Source of the DNA: Bradyrhizobium pachyrhizi
GTDB lineage: Bacteria > Pseudomonadota > Alphaproteobacteria > Rhizobiales > Xanthobacteraceae
Assembly: GCF_001189245.1 (NCBI RefSeq)
Contig: NZ_LFIQ01000089.1
Location: forward strand, 34,872 to 70,909
Length of the DNA stretch: 36,038 nucleotides
Direction: 5' to 3'
Both the position numbers and the translations under genes were made by a program. Shown here piece by piece: positions 1 through 7,437 of this stretch (the first letter of the stretch is position 1; every line of letters begins with the position of its first letter). The notes beneath the pieces were generated by a model. It was given only the letters and a program-made list of their open reading frames with translations. It did not search any database and was not told where the DNA came from.

Positions 1-545
1 TGCCATCTGAGTAGCCGGTCCAAAGCCGGAGGGTCCGTTCAACAACGGCCCCGAGCGCGAAGCCGGCAACGACATCGCTTGCCCAATGCGCCAGGATCAC
101 GATGCGGGTGAGCGACAGTCCGACCGCAATCGCGCGTATCGCCCGCCGGGGACCCGCAGGCAACACGCTGGCCGCCGATGCCAGAGCGCCCATGTGCAGT
201 GCGTGGCCTGAGGGGAAAGCATCTTTTCGTTTGCCGGAAAGCGGGACGCCATGCACGTGCCCAATCACCGTTCGGCGGTCCGGCCGAGTTTGGTCGAACA
301 CGACTTTCAAACCATGGGGCAGCAGCGACGCGGCGACCGTTACGAGCAGAGCGTGGTTGCCTGCACGCCGCAGCGGCGCCCCACGGCCGCGCGAGGCGAG
401 CCAGCCGACGGCTGGCCAGGACCAGAAGAAGCTTCTCGTCAGCGCCCCAGGTTAGCGCGCGGGCCACCTGCTCCGGGGCTGGCGCGGTGTTGCGGGCGAT
501 AGAATGTGCCACCGCGACGTCCGCTCTGGTTGGTCGGACAGTCAC
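1..545 (-). pseudogene. PAP2-family phosphatase, frameshifted and cut by the window edge
   Basis: Read on the minus strand, two frames together give a PAP2 (type 2 phosphatidic acid phosphatase) membrane protein. The first part, from a possible GTG at 543-545, carries an N-terminal stretch with ADEKLLLVLA. After about position 413 the protein continues in another frame with VGWLASRG. That second frame contains all three PAP2 signature blocks: K-x6-RP (KVVFDQTRPD), PSGH (DAFPSGHALH) and R-x5-H-x3-D (TRIVILAHWASD). Deleting one base in the minus-strand run GGCCAGCC (plus 411-416) rejoins the frames as LAAVGW. The family dephosphorylates membrane lipid or polyprenyl phosphates. The gene runs off the left edge. 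Either it is a recent pseudogene or the frameshift is a sequencing error. The family call is firm because the motif spacing is exact; the start is uncertain. Confidence 0.8.
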
Positions 546-766
546 TGGAAAGCTTGGCCGGCGGCCAGGGCGCCTTGCTGACAATCGAGCGACTTTGAAC
601 ATGTCTCACGGCCAAAAAGGTAAGTACCTTTCAACGCTCCGCGTGCCGCTGAGGTCCTCCCCTCCTCGAATCCGGCCCCCAGACGGGAAGCGTCGTGGTT
701 CGGCGTCCGGCCAGAAACCCCGGTCAATAGGAACAAACGAGCCTGAGTTCCATACGCGATGACCAC

Positions 767-788
767 CCCTTATCCCGAAGGGTTTTTT
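767..788 (+). terminator. Possible small intrinsic terminator
   Basis: A 5-bp stem CCCTT/AAGGG with a 6-nt loop is followed directly by six T residues. The stem is short and no plus-strand gene ends just upstream, so it may be fortuitous. Confidence 0.25.
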
Positions 789-789
789 G

Positions 790-915
790 ATCTGCCACCT
801 GTCGAGAAGCTGCGTTCGGGTCGACGAACCGGACCGCCGTTTAGCGACATGCTTCTTGAAATTCGGTGGCGCCGATGGCGAGCTCGCTCCCGCGATGCAC
901 TATTACGGGGCCAGC
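790..915 (+). pseudogene. Decayed N-terminal remnant of a manganese catalase
   Basis: The DNA resembles the 5' end of the intact catalase gene at 2945. One frame reads VRVDEPDRR and then FGGADGELAPAMHY, against VRVDEPDPR and FGGANGELAAAMQY in the intact protein. Another frame supplies SDMLLE in between, against GNMLLE. The remnant therefore needs frameshifts, lacks about nine bases near its start and has no recognisable continuation past about 915. The intact gene lies about 2.1 kb away on the same strand. This looks like the leftover of a duplicated or replaced catalase gene. No function is expected. Confidence 0.75.
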
Positions 916-1008
916 GGCTACCGGCGCAGTTGTCGCGCTTTTATCGATGTCCGGACGCCGCCATTGTTCTCGATTGCAGAGTTCGTCACAGCACCTAAAT
1001 GGTACGTA

Positions 1009-1033
1009 GGAACGATAGATCGGCACGACCGTT
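1009..1033 (+). promoter_or_regulatory. EcfG-type general stress promoter for ppa
   Basis: GGAAC (1009-1013), a 16-nt spacer and CGTT (1030-1033) match the alphaproteobacterial EcfG consensus exactly. The pyrophosphatase ATG lies 80 nt downstream. Assignment to EcfG rests on the published consensus; the match itself is seen directly. Confidence 0.8.
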
Positions 1034-1112
1034 TGGTTTGACAAACCGCAGCTGGATGACCACGCGGGCTATTGGAGCAAAGAGGCGCCGCAGCGTCTCG
1101 TAGGCGCACGGC

Positions 1113-1628
1113 ATGACGGATCTTGCCAAGCTCCCGACATGGGCCGACGATGAGCACGTCTTCGCTGTCGTCGAGACTCCCCGCGGGAGTACATGCAAGC
1201 TCGAGTTTAACCCCAAGCTCGGGACCTTCACATTGGCAAAGCCCCTGATGGCGGGCCTCAGCTATCCATACGACTGGGGCTTCATCCCGTCCACCAAGGC
1301 AGAGGACGGCGACCCTCTCGATATACTGGTTATTCACGACGCCCAGACATATCCCGGCGTTGTTCTCAAATGCAGGCCGGTTGGTGTGCTCGAGATCGAG
1401 CAGAAGAGCAAGGGAAAAACGGAGCGCAACGATCGCATATTCGCCGTACCGGACCGCTCGCCACTCGAAACTGATCTAACGGATGTCCGTCATCTTCCCT
1501 CGCGCGCTTGCCAGGAACTCGAAGCGTTCTTCCGCGCCACCAATGCTCTTGAGAGCAAAGAGCTGACTTTCCTCGGCTGGCATGGGCCAAGCCATGCAGC
1601 CAAGACGATCAAGCGCGTATCGAAGTAG
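1113..1628 (+). CDS. ppa: Inorganic pyrophosphatase (family I)
   Basis: The 171-residue protein hydrolyses pyrophosphate to two phosphates in the cytosol, which pulls biosynthetic reactions forward. The family signature is clear: EDGDPLDILV with D65, D67 and D70 in the same numbering as the E. coli enzyme, preceded by YPYDWGFIP. E21 and K29 are in place. Some classical active-site positions differ: Tyr55 is Trp, the usual Arg43 is Lys, and the Tyr-Lys pair near residue 141 appears to be Thr-Asn. It therefore looks like a divergent, perhaps accessory, member. The gene stands alone behind a perfect EcfG promoter, which suggests stress induction. A housekeeping copy may exist elsewhere in the genome (inference). 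Confidence 0.9.
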   Translation: MTDLAKLPTWADDEHVFAVVETPRGSTCKLEFNPKLGTFTLAKPLMAGLSYPYDWGFIPSTKAEDGDPLDILVIHDAQTYPGVVLKCRPVGVLEIEQKSKGKTERNDRIFAVPDRSPLETDLTDVRHLPSRACQELEAFFRATNALESKELTFLGWHGPSHAAKTIKRVSK

Positions 1629-1859
1629 GAATTTGCCCGAGCTGCGAGCTGCAGCCAGCGGATCGAGAGACGGTCAGCGGCGCGCTGGCATGCGATAGGC
1701 ATTAACCTCGCGTTACGCGTTCCTGCAGATCCGATTCACATAGTTCAATGGCACCCCGGGTTTGCGCCCCTCGTCCGATGCTGCCGATGGTCGAGCTAGT
1801 GGAAGCTGGCGAGGTGCCGCTTGGCGGCCGCAATCTCCAGCGGCACTTTTTCAGCCCTT

Positions 1860-1884
1860 GGAACGGGCTCATCGAGCCTGCGTT
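1860..1884 (+). promoter_or_regulatory. EcfG-type general stress promoter for the PRC-barrel gene
   Basis: GGAAC (1860-1864), a 16-nt spacer and CGTT (1881-1884) are a perfect match. The start codon is 36 nt downstream, an ordinary distance. The rest of the 1629-1919 gap shows no convincing gene: a 53-codon frame at 1748-1909 runs through this promoter and is taken as chance. Confidence 0.82.
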
Positions 1885-1919
1885 TGATGTTCTAATCATG
1901 CAACATTGAGGAGAGAGAG

Positions 1920-2276
1920 ATGGCAGAACGCGAGACAGGAAATCTTATCGGCAGTGACAAGGTCGAAGGCACCGCTGTGTATGGAGCCGACCAGCAAAAG
2001 ATAGGCAGCGTCGAGCGTGTCATGATCGACAAGGTGTCGGGGAAGGTCGCCTACGCGGTTCTCGGCTATGGCGGCTTCCTTGGCATCGGCGATGATCACT
2101 ATCCGACACCGTGGTCAAGCCTGACCTATGATACCAATCTGGGCGGGTACCGGACTAACATTACCAAGAATCAGTTGGACAAGGCGCCGCGCTACACCAA
2201 CGACAATGACTGGAGTTGGAACCGCGAGAACGACCGGCGTGTCTACGACTACTATCAGGCCTCCCCCTACTGGTGA
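1920..2276 (+). CDS. PRC-barrel domain protein
   Basis: The 118-residue soluble protein has one PRC-barrel domain in residues 5-80: LIGSDKVEGTAVYG, then KIGSVERVMIDKVSGKVAYAVL, and a DHYPTPWSSL turn. The tail is rich in Tyr, Trp, Asn and Arg (about 85-118). PRC-barrel domains occur in photosynthetic reaction centre subunit H and in RimM; small stand-alone members like this are common stress-associated proteins of unknown role in rhizobia. A strong ribosome binding site (GAGGAGAGAG) lies directly before the ATG. The perfect EcfG promoter upstream and the hairpin at 2302-2324 make it a single-gene unit. No enzymatic motif is visible. Confidence 0.88.
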   Translation: MAERETGNLIGSDKVEGTAVYGADQQKIGSVERVMIDKVSGKVAYAVLGYGGFLGIGDDHYPTPWSSLTYDTNLGGYRTNITKNQLDKAPRYTNDNDWSWNRENDRRVYDYYQASPYW

Positions 2277-2301
2277 GCCCAGACCATTTGCGCTCATGAA
2301 A

Positions 2302-2324
2302 GCCCGGCGCTACCCGCGCCGGGC
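2302..2324 (+). terminator. Terminator-like hairpin after the PRC-barrel gene
   Basis: A perfect 9-bp inverted repeat, GCCCGGCGC and GCGCCGGGC, is separated by the 5-nt loop TACCC. It starts 25 nt after the PRC-barrel stop. There is no T-run, as is common in GC-rich alphaproteobacteria. Confidence 0.55.
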
Positions 2325-2426
2325 CGGAGGCACGGCCAGTCGGCGGTCGGTTTCTTTCCCGTAAGGTCGCTTCTAGTCGGCGCGAAGCACTCGCCAACGC
2401 TGAACCGAGAGCGAGGCGACCTTACC

Positions 2427-2663
2427 CTATCCTTCCAGCTCTTTGCGAATTTCATCCCGGTGGCGGATGAACAGCTCCTGACTGGCATAGAAGCTGTCCA
2501 GGACCTTTTCCGCCTGCGCTACGCCTAGGCCGCGGCAGGCGAGCTTTTCGACCCGCTCCTGCTGCTCAACGATCCGTCGCTCGCCTTGAGCAACGTGTCT
2601 CTCAGCCAATTCCAGGTGATGACGCTGCATCTCGCGATAATGCGATCTAAGTTGGCTCCCCAT
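2427..2663 (-). CDS. Small helical protein of unknown function
   Basis: The gene encodes 78 residues beginning MGSQLRSHYREMQ. The chain is charged and strongly helix-forming (HLELAERHVAQGERRI, then VEQQERVEKL), so a coiled coil is likely. A second helical part ends ASQELFIRHRDEIRKEL. No catalytic motif or membrane segment is seen. An in-frame ATG at 2694-2696 would add 11 residues; I prefer the inner start because GGAG lies 8 nt ahead of it, but both are possible. It is transcribed away from the Mn-catalase gene and towards the PRC-barrel gene. I found no EcfG site on this strand. The setting among stress genes hints at a stress role (inference). Confidence 0.6.
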   Translation of the reverse strand: MGSQLRSHYREMQRHHLELAERHVAQGERRIVEQQERVEKLACRGLGVAQAEKVLDSFYASQELFIRHRDEIRKELEG

Positions 2664-2881
2664 GGCGAGGGCTCCATCCTTTGAGGGTGGGAGCATGGTC
2701 GGTCTCTCATCACCGATGCTGGGTCGGAACCTTGATCAGCGATGGCCGTACAATGCGCTAAGGGGTCGTGGGTTGCTAGAGGAGACCATTCTATACGGTG
2801 AACCTCCGCCAGTGCGTACCTAGCGGAGCCGATAATGGCGGGCAATCGCGATCCGGCCGCATCGATCCCAAACGTCTCATA

Positions 2882-2906
2882 GGAACGACGCCGCGGCGGG
2901 ACCGTT
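2882..2906 (+). promoter_or_regulatory. EcfG-type general stress promoter for the Mn-catalase fusion
   Basis: GGAAC (2882-2886), a 16-nt spacer and CGTT (2903-2906) match the consensus exactly, 39 nt before the ATG at 2945. A second, weaker copy lies upstream at 2726-2750 (GGAAC-N16-CGTA). The position of the perfect site also argues against the longer reading frame that opens at 2798. Confidence 0.85.
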
Positions 2907-2944
2907 TCAGGAGCCGATCCCGCGTCAGGAAATCGGAGTCCTCA

Positions 2945-4216
2945 ATGTATCACCACGTCAAGAAACTTATGTTCACCGTTCGCGTCGACGAGCCGGACCC
3001 GCGCTTTGGCAACATGCTCCTAGAACAGTTCGGTGGCGCGAACGGCGAACTCGCAGCGGCCATGCAATATTCTATTCAAGGCCTGAACTGTGAAGATCCG
3101 GACCGCAAGGACCTCCTCATGGACATTGGCACCGAGGAGCTCAGCCATCTGGAAGTGGTCGGCACGCTCGCACGCATGCATCTCAAACCCTCGAAGTTCG
3201 ACCGTCAGGCGGCCGAGGCGGATCCGCTGATCGCAATCGCCGGTGGCGGCGGGGTGAATTTGTTCAACTCGCAAGGCAATGCCTGGACTGCCGACTATCT
3301 CAAGATAACCGGTGAACTGGACGTGGATCTGCGCAACAACATCGCCGCTGAGGCGCGTGCCAAGATCGTCTATGAGCGCCTGATCAACTTCACCGACGAT
3401 GCCGGCACCAAGGACGCTCTCCAGTTTCTGATGACCCGTGAGATCACTCACATGAAGGCGTTCTCGCTGGCGCTCGAAAGCTTGAGCAAACCGCCGTTCA
3501 GCATCGGCCGTATCGCGCCGACGCCCGGTCTGGTCAATCAGTACTTCAATGATTCGACCGGCATGGGCGACCATGGCGAGATCGACACCCGCGGGCCCTG
3601 GAACGAGGGTGGAGACTGGGTGTTCACGGAGTCACCTGCCATCCAGGCTGGCGAGCCCGGTCCTGCCAGTGCGATCGTCACGGAAAGTTCGCCGCCCGCG
3701 GATGAGGCCGGCCTCGGCGACCTTCTGATCGATGAGCTCCGTGACATTCTCCACGCCGAAAAGCAGTTGACGAAGGCGCTTCCAAAAATGGCTCAAGCAG
3801 CCCGCTTTGACCAACTGCGTGAGCTATTCGAGCAGCATCTCGCCGAGACCGAAGCCCAGATCGAGCGCATCAACGAGTGCTTCGAGCTCCTCGGCAAGTC
3901 GGCCAAGCCCAAGCCCTGCAAAGGCATGATTGGCCTGATTGAGGAAGGAGAAGAGATCATTGCCGAAGGCGGCAAGAAGGAAAATGCCGCTGCCGACCTC
4001 GCGCTGATCGGCGCCGCCCAACGCGTCGAGCACTATCAGATGGCGGGCTACACCACGGCGCGCAATCTCGCCCAGCAACTTCGCCACAGTGCTATCGTCA
4101 GTCTCCTCTCCAAGTCGCTGGCAGAGGAGGAAAACGCGGACCAGTTGCTGAATCAGGTGGCACGGTCGCTGATGTCGGTCGCGAAGATGCCGGCGGCGGT
4201 CGAGCCGGCCGAATAG
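2945..4216 (+). CDS. Manganese catalase fused to a DUF892 ferritin-like domain
   Basis: The 423-residue protein joins two ferritin-like modules. Residues 1-230 are a manganese catalase, which breaks down hydrogen peroxide at a di-manganese centre; the expected ligands are E35, E65, H68, E136 and H169, in GELAAA, EELSH, AAEARAK and REITHM. After a linker rich in Pro, Ala and Ser (about 231-256), residues 257-413 match DUF892, the YciE/YciF family: LIDELRDILHAEKQL to SKSLAEEENAD. DUF892 proteins are stress-induced and have carboxylate and His residues suited to a di-metal site; their reaction is unsettled. The start at 2945 follows GGAG and the family N-terminus MYHHVKKL. The EcfG promoter fits a role in oxidative and general stress defence. 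A 9-bp hairpin follows the gene. Confidence 0.92.
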   Translation: MYHHVKKLMFTVRVDEPDPRFGNMLLEQFGGANGELAAAMQYSIQGLNCEDPDRKDLLMDIGTEELSHLEVVGTLARMHLKPSKFDRQAAEADPLIAIAGGGGVNLFNSQGNAWTADYLKITGELDVDLRNNIAAEARAKIVYERLINFTDDAGTKDALQFLMTREITHMKAFSLALESLSKPPFSIGRIAPTPGLVNQYFNDSTGMGDHGEIDTRGPWNEGGDWVFTESPAIQAGEPGPASAIVTESSPPADEAGLGDLLIDELRDILHAEKQLTKALPKMAQAARFDQLRELFEQHLAETEAQIERINECFELLGKSAKPKPCKGMIGLIEEGEEIIAEGGKKENAAADLALIGAAQRVEHYQMAGYTTARNLAQQLRHSAIVSLLSKSLAEEENADQLLNQVARSLMSVAKMPAAVEPAE

Positions 4217-4253
4217 CCGAGCACGTTGGAAGCTGCCTATGAGAGTGCCGCGG

Positions 4254-4274
4254 CCGGGCTCCCGAGGAGCCCGG
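4254..4274 (+). terminator. Terminator-like hairpin after the Mn-catalase fusion
   Basis: A perfect 9-bp inverted repeat, CCGGGCTCC and GGAGCCCGG, has a 3-nt loop and starts 38 nt after the stop codon. No T-run follows. Confidence 0.55.
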
Positions 4275-4309
4275 TCGAGTGGCTGCATATGCAGAAAAGG
4301 AGCCGTGTG

Positions 4310-4432
4310 ATGCTCGAAGAGCTTCGGGTGATAACCCAGACGGGCGCAATCGTCGCGACCTTGCTTGTGCTGCTGCTGTTAGCAGCGGCGGATGTGGCAA
4401 TTTTCGTTGCGGTGAAGGGTTGGCCGGGATGA
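4310..4432 (+). CDS. 40-residue single-span membrane protein
   Basis: A short frame begins MLEELRVITQTGAIVATLL and contains one strongly hydrophobic span (residues 12-34, LLVLLLLAAADVAIFVAV in the core), ending KGWPG. A good ribosome binding site (AAAAGGAG) lies 7 nt before the ATG. Earlier in-frame starts (4226, 4289) would place the catalase terminator hairpin or poor initiation sequence inside the gene. It sits 84 nt before the oxidase subunit II start and could be a small accessory subunit or assembly factor of that oxidase. That is inference from position only; I do not recognise the family. Confidence 0.55.
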   Translation: MLEELRVITQTGAIVATLLVLLLLAAADVAIFVAVKGWPG

Positions 4433-4460
4433 TTGGGAGCCGAGCGGTCCAGCCGACATA

Positions 4461-4485
4461 GGAACCTTTGTAGGAGCCGGCGGTT
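4461..4485 (+). promoter_or_regulatory. Near-consensus EcfG promoter for the oxidase operon
   Basis: GGAAC (4461-4465), a 16-nt spacer and GGTT (4482-4485) differ from the consensus by one base in the -10 element. The chosen coxB ATG is 32 nt downstream, which matches the spacing at the other sites. Confidence 0.45.
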
Positions 4486-4516
4486 CGGCCCGGGCAACCA
4501 AGCTCAACGAGTACCC

Positions 4517-5527
4517 ATGCCTGCCTGGGTCCGATCCGGCCTCCTCCTCTCCGTCGCGTTGCCGCTCGTTGCTTGCGCCGGCTCGCAATCGGCGCTTGAC
4601 CCGCAAGCTCTCCAATCCGAGCAGATCCGTCACACCTTCATCATGTTTCTTGCGGTGTCCGGGATCGTCTGGAGCTGCGTCACTGTCGTTCTCGGTATTG
4701 GCCTGTTGCGGCGAACGCGCATCGCAGGCGCGCCACTCGAACTTCATCCGCCGTTCGAGACATGCGCTGGGCGCATCATTCTCGGGCTTGGTATAGCCAC
4801 CACATTGATCGTGCTCGTCTTGTCGTTCGTGAGCTATGCCGGCCAGCGCACGCTGTTTGCCAAGGATCCAGGCGCCCTGACACTCAGGATTATTGGTCAT
4901 CAATGGTGGTGGGAAGTTCATTACGAGGCTGACAGCCCGCACAACAGCTTCGCCACGGCAAACGAAATCCGCATTCCAGTTGGCAAGCCGGTCAAGGTGG
5001 AGCTCGAATCCGCCGACGTCATCCACAGCTTCTGGGTCCCCAGCCTTACCGGCAAGATGGACTTGATCACCGGACAAACCAACGAGATCCAGTTTACGGC
5101 GAAAAAAACCGGCATCTATCGCGGCCAATGCGCTGAATTCTGCGGCTTGCAACACGCCCATATGGCGTTCGCGGCAATCGCGCTCCGGCCCGATGAATTC
5201 GAGCGCTGGCGAGAGCACGAGAACCAGAGCGCAACGAGCCCGACCGACACCCTCGCCAAGCAGGGAGAGGAGCTATTTCGCGGCCGCGGATGCGCGCTGT
5301 GCCACACCGTCCGCGGCACCCTGGCAGGCGGCCAGTTGGGCCCGGACCTCACCCACATCGGAAGCCGGACGACGATAGCGGCGGGCACACTGCCGCAAAC
5401 GCCCGCGGCGCTGGGAGCCTGGATCGCCGATCCGCAGCACATTAAGCCCGGCAATCTGATGCCCCGGATGCCGCTGCAGTCGGGAGAGCTGATCGCGATC
5501 ATTCAGTACCTGGAGCAGCTCAAGTGA
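4517..5527 (+). CDS. coxB: Cytochrome c oxidase subunit II with fused cytochrome c (caa3 type)
   Basis: The 336-residue subunit takes electrons from a donor to the CuA centre. It starts as a lipoprotein (LPLVAC, lipid-modified C20), then has two membrane spans (about 43-64 and 84-106). The periplasmic cupredoxin domain has the CuA ligands H170, C205, C209, H213 and M216 (QCAEFCGLQHAHM). A C-terminal cytochrome c domain carries CALCH (C259, C262, H263) and a methionine-rich NLMPRMP stretch for the axial ligand. This fusion defines caa3 oxidases. An upstream TTG at 4433 would add 28 residues before the signal peptide; the ATG at 4517 is preferred. The stop overlaps the coxA start. Confidence 0.93.
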   Translation: MPAWVRSGLLLSVALPLVACAGSQSALDPQALQSEQIRHTFIMFLAVSGIVWSCVTVVLGIGLLRRTRIAGAPLELHPPFETCAGRIILGLGIATTLIVLVLSFVSYAGQRTLFAKDPGALTLRIIGHQWWWEVHYEADSPHNSFATANEIRIPVGKPVKVELESADVIHSFWVPSLTGKMDLITGQTNEIQFTAKKTGIYRGQCAEFCGLQHAHMAFAAIALRPDEFERWREHENQSATSPTDTLAKQGEELFRGRGCALCHTVRGTLAGGQLGPDLTHIGSRTTIAAGTLPQTPAALGAWIADPQHIKPGNLMPRMPLQSGELIAIIQYLEQLK

Positions 5528-7437
5528 GCATGGCCGTCGAGCAAAAAGAGATGCGGGATGATGCCCTCCATGGGCTGCAACTTGCAACCCGATTGGAAGG
5601 TATCTGGCGGACGCCATCGGGACTGATGGGCGCGCTCATGTCGGTCGATCACAAGATCATCGGACGCCGCTACATCGTGACGGCATTCGCCTTCCTGGTT
5701 CTCGGCGGACTCCTCGCGATTCTGATGCGTATTCAGCTGGCAGGTGCCGAGCAGCGTCTGCTTTCGCCGGACCTGTACAATCAAGTCTTCACGATGCACG
5801 GCTCGACGATGATGTTCCTGTTCGCCGTTCCCGTCATGGAAGCCTTCGCGGTTTACCTGGTGCCGCTCATGGTGGGCACGCGCAACATTGCTTTCCCGCG
5901 CCTCAACGCCTTCAGCTACTGGATGTTCTTGTTCGGCGGCTGCTTCCTCTGGATCTCCTTCGCGTTCAACGTCGGGCCTGACGTCGGCTGGTTCGCCTAC
6001 ACACCGCTCTCCAGCCTGCAGTTCACGCCATCCAAGCGCGCCGACGTCTGGGCCCAGATGATCACCTTCACGGAAGTCGCAGCGCTCGCGGTTGCCGTCG
6101 AGATCATCGTCACGGTCTTCAAGCAACGCGCTCCCGGAATGACCCTTGATCGCATCCCGCTGTTCGTTTGGGCGATGCTGGTTACGGCTTTCCTCGTATT
6201 GTTTGCGATGCCATCGATCATGGTTGCATCCACTTCGCTCATCCTGGATCGTCTGGTCAGCACCCGCTTCTACGATCCTTCTTCGGGCGGCAACGTGCTG
6301 TTGTGGCAGCACTTGTTCTGGTTCTTCGGACATCCGGAGGTCTACATCATCTTCATTCCGGCAACGGGCATGGTGTCGATGGTCCTCGCCACCTTCGCGC
6401 GCCGGCCGGTGATCGGTTATCCCGCGATCGTTCTCTCGCTGATCGCAACCGGATTCCTGTCGTTCGGACTTTGGGTTCACCACATGTTCGTGACGGGGCT
6501 GCCCCAGCTCGGGGCCGGCCTGTTCACCGCGTCAAGCATGTTGATCGCCGTGCCGAGCGGCCTGCAGATATTCTGCTGGATCGCCACATTGTGGGACGGT
6601 CGCCCGGTGTATCGGACGCCACTGCTGTTCGTGCTCGGATTCATCGTGATCTTCGTGATTGGCGGCCTGTCCGGGGTCATGGTGGCGTCGGTCCCGATCG
6701 ATACCCAGGTCCATGACACTTATTTTGTCGTCGCTCACTTCCATTATGTCCTGATCGGCGGCGCCGTATTCCCGCTCATCGGAGCGGTCTACTACTGGTT
6801 TCCCAAGATCTGCGGCCGGATGTTGAGCGAGCGGCTCGGCCGGTGGAACTTCTGGCTGGCCTTCTTCGGCTTCAATATCGCGTTTTTCCCAATGCACATC
6901 CTCGGCCTGATGGGAATGCCCCGCCGGGTCTACACTTACACGCCCGAGATGGGCTGGGATCGGCTCAATCTGCTGTCCAGCGTCGGCGCCGCAATCTTCG
7001 CGCTCAGCTTTGCGGTTTTGCTCGCGAATGCGATCTACAGCCTACGCAGGGGAATGCCGGCGAACGACAACCCGTGGGATGCATCCACTCTGGAGTGGGC
7101 GACGGCATCTCCCCCGCCCCCCCAGAACTTCGACCGCATTCCTGTCGTCACGCATCGCGATCCATTATGGGCAGACCCCAACATCTTGCCGGTCATCGCA
7201 GGCCTCAGCGCGGAACGCCGCGAAGTGCTGCTGACGTCCCTCGCCGATGCCGAGCCGCAAATACGTGAAGCGTCGCCGGAACCCAGCATTTGGCCGTTGC
7301 TTACCGCCATCGCAACAACGATTTTCTTCATCGGTTCGATCTTCACTCCATGGGCGGTGGTGTGGGGAACGCCGCCGATGGCGATTACCCTGATCGGCTG
7401 GTTCTGGCCGACCGGCAGCAAAGAGGACGAGGAATGA
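5524..7437 (+). CDS. coxA: Cytochrome c oxidase subunit I
   Basis: This 637-residue polytopic membrane subunit reduces oxygen to water at the heme a3-CuB site and pumps protons. Clear signatures are HPEVYIIFIPATG, which includes the His-Tyr cross-link pair, HHMFVTG, and the heme-ligand region VHDTYFVVAHFHYVLIGG. The N-terminus includes SVDHKIIGRRY. After the core come an extra-membrane loop rich in proline and two more hydrophobic spans near the C-terminus (about 590-630). The GTG at 5524 lies 8 nt after GGAG and overlaps the coxB stop; an ATG two codons later is the alternative. Translation is probably coupled to subunit II. Confidence 0.95.
   Translation: MSMAVEQKEMRDDALHGLQLATRLEGIWRTPSGLMGALMSVDHKIIGRRYIVTAFAFLVLGGLLAILMRIQLAGAEQRLLSPDLYNQVFTMHGSTMMFLFAVPVMEAFAVYLVPLMVGTRNIAFPRLNAFSYWMFLFGGCFLWISFAFNVGPDVGWFAYTPLSSLQFTPSKRADVWAQMITFTEVAALAVAVEIIVTVFKQRAPGMTLDRIPLFVWAMLVTAFLVLFAMPSIMVASTSLILDRLVSTRFYDPSSGGNVLLWQHLFWFFGHPEVYIIFIPATGMVSMVLATFARRPVIGYPAIVLSLIATGFLSFGLWVHHMFVTGLPQLGAGLFTASSMLIAVPSGLQIFCWIATLWDGRPVYRTPLLFVLGFIVIFVIGGLSGVMVASVPIDTQVHDTYFVVAHFHYVLIGGAVFPLIGAVYYWFPKICGRMLSERLGRWNFWLAFFGFNIAFFPMHILGLMGMPRRVYTYTPEMGWDRLNLLSSVGAAIFALSFAVLLANAIYSLRRGMPANDNPWDASTLEWATASPPPPQNFDRIPVVTHRDPLWADPNILPVIAGLSAERREVLLTSLADAEPQIREASPEPSIWPLLTAIATTIFFIGSIFTPWAVVWGTPPMAITLIGWFWPTGSKEDEE

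Larger units (their letters stand above)
546..1112. other. Mostly non-coding region between PAP2 and ppa
   Basis: No intact gene is visible. The stretch holds a possible small terminator (767-788), a decayed manganese-catalase 5' end (about 790-915) and a perfect EcfG promoter (1009-1033). A lone GGAAC at 730-734 has no matching -10 element. It sits about as far before the remnant as the real promoter does before the intact catalase, so it may be a dead copy. I see nothing in 546-729 or 916-1008. Confidence 0.5.

Noticed and set aside
730..751. GGAAC/GTTCC inverted pair
   Set aside because: Only 5-bp arms and no -10 element on either strand; probably the dead promoter of the catalase remnant.
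1748..1909. 53-codon plus-strand frame before the PRC-barrel gene
   Set aside because: It has no recognisable sequence, no ribosome binding site, and a perfect EcfG promoter lies within it.
2798..2944. N-terminal extension of the Mn-catalase fusion
   Set aside because: It runs through the promoter at 2882-2906 and lacks similarity to the family, which starts at MYHHVKKL.
5503..6483. Long minus-strand frame inside coxA
   Set aside because: It is a highly charged, low-complexity shadow of the oxidase gene, which has all the catalytic motifs.
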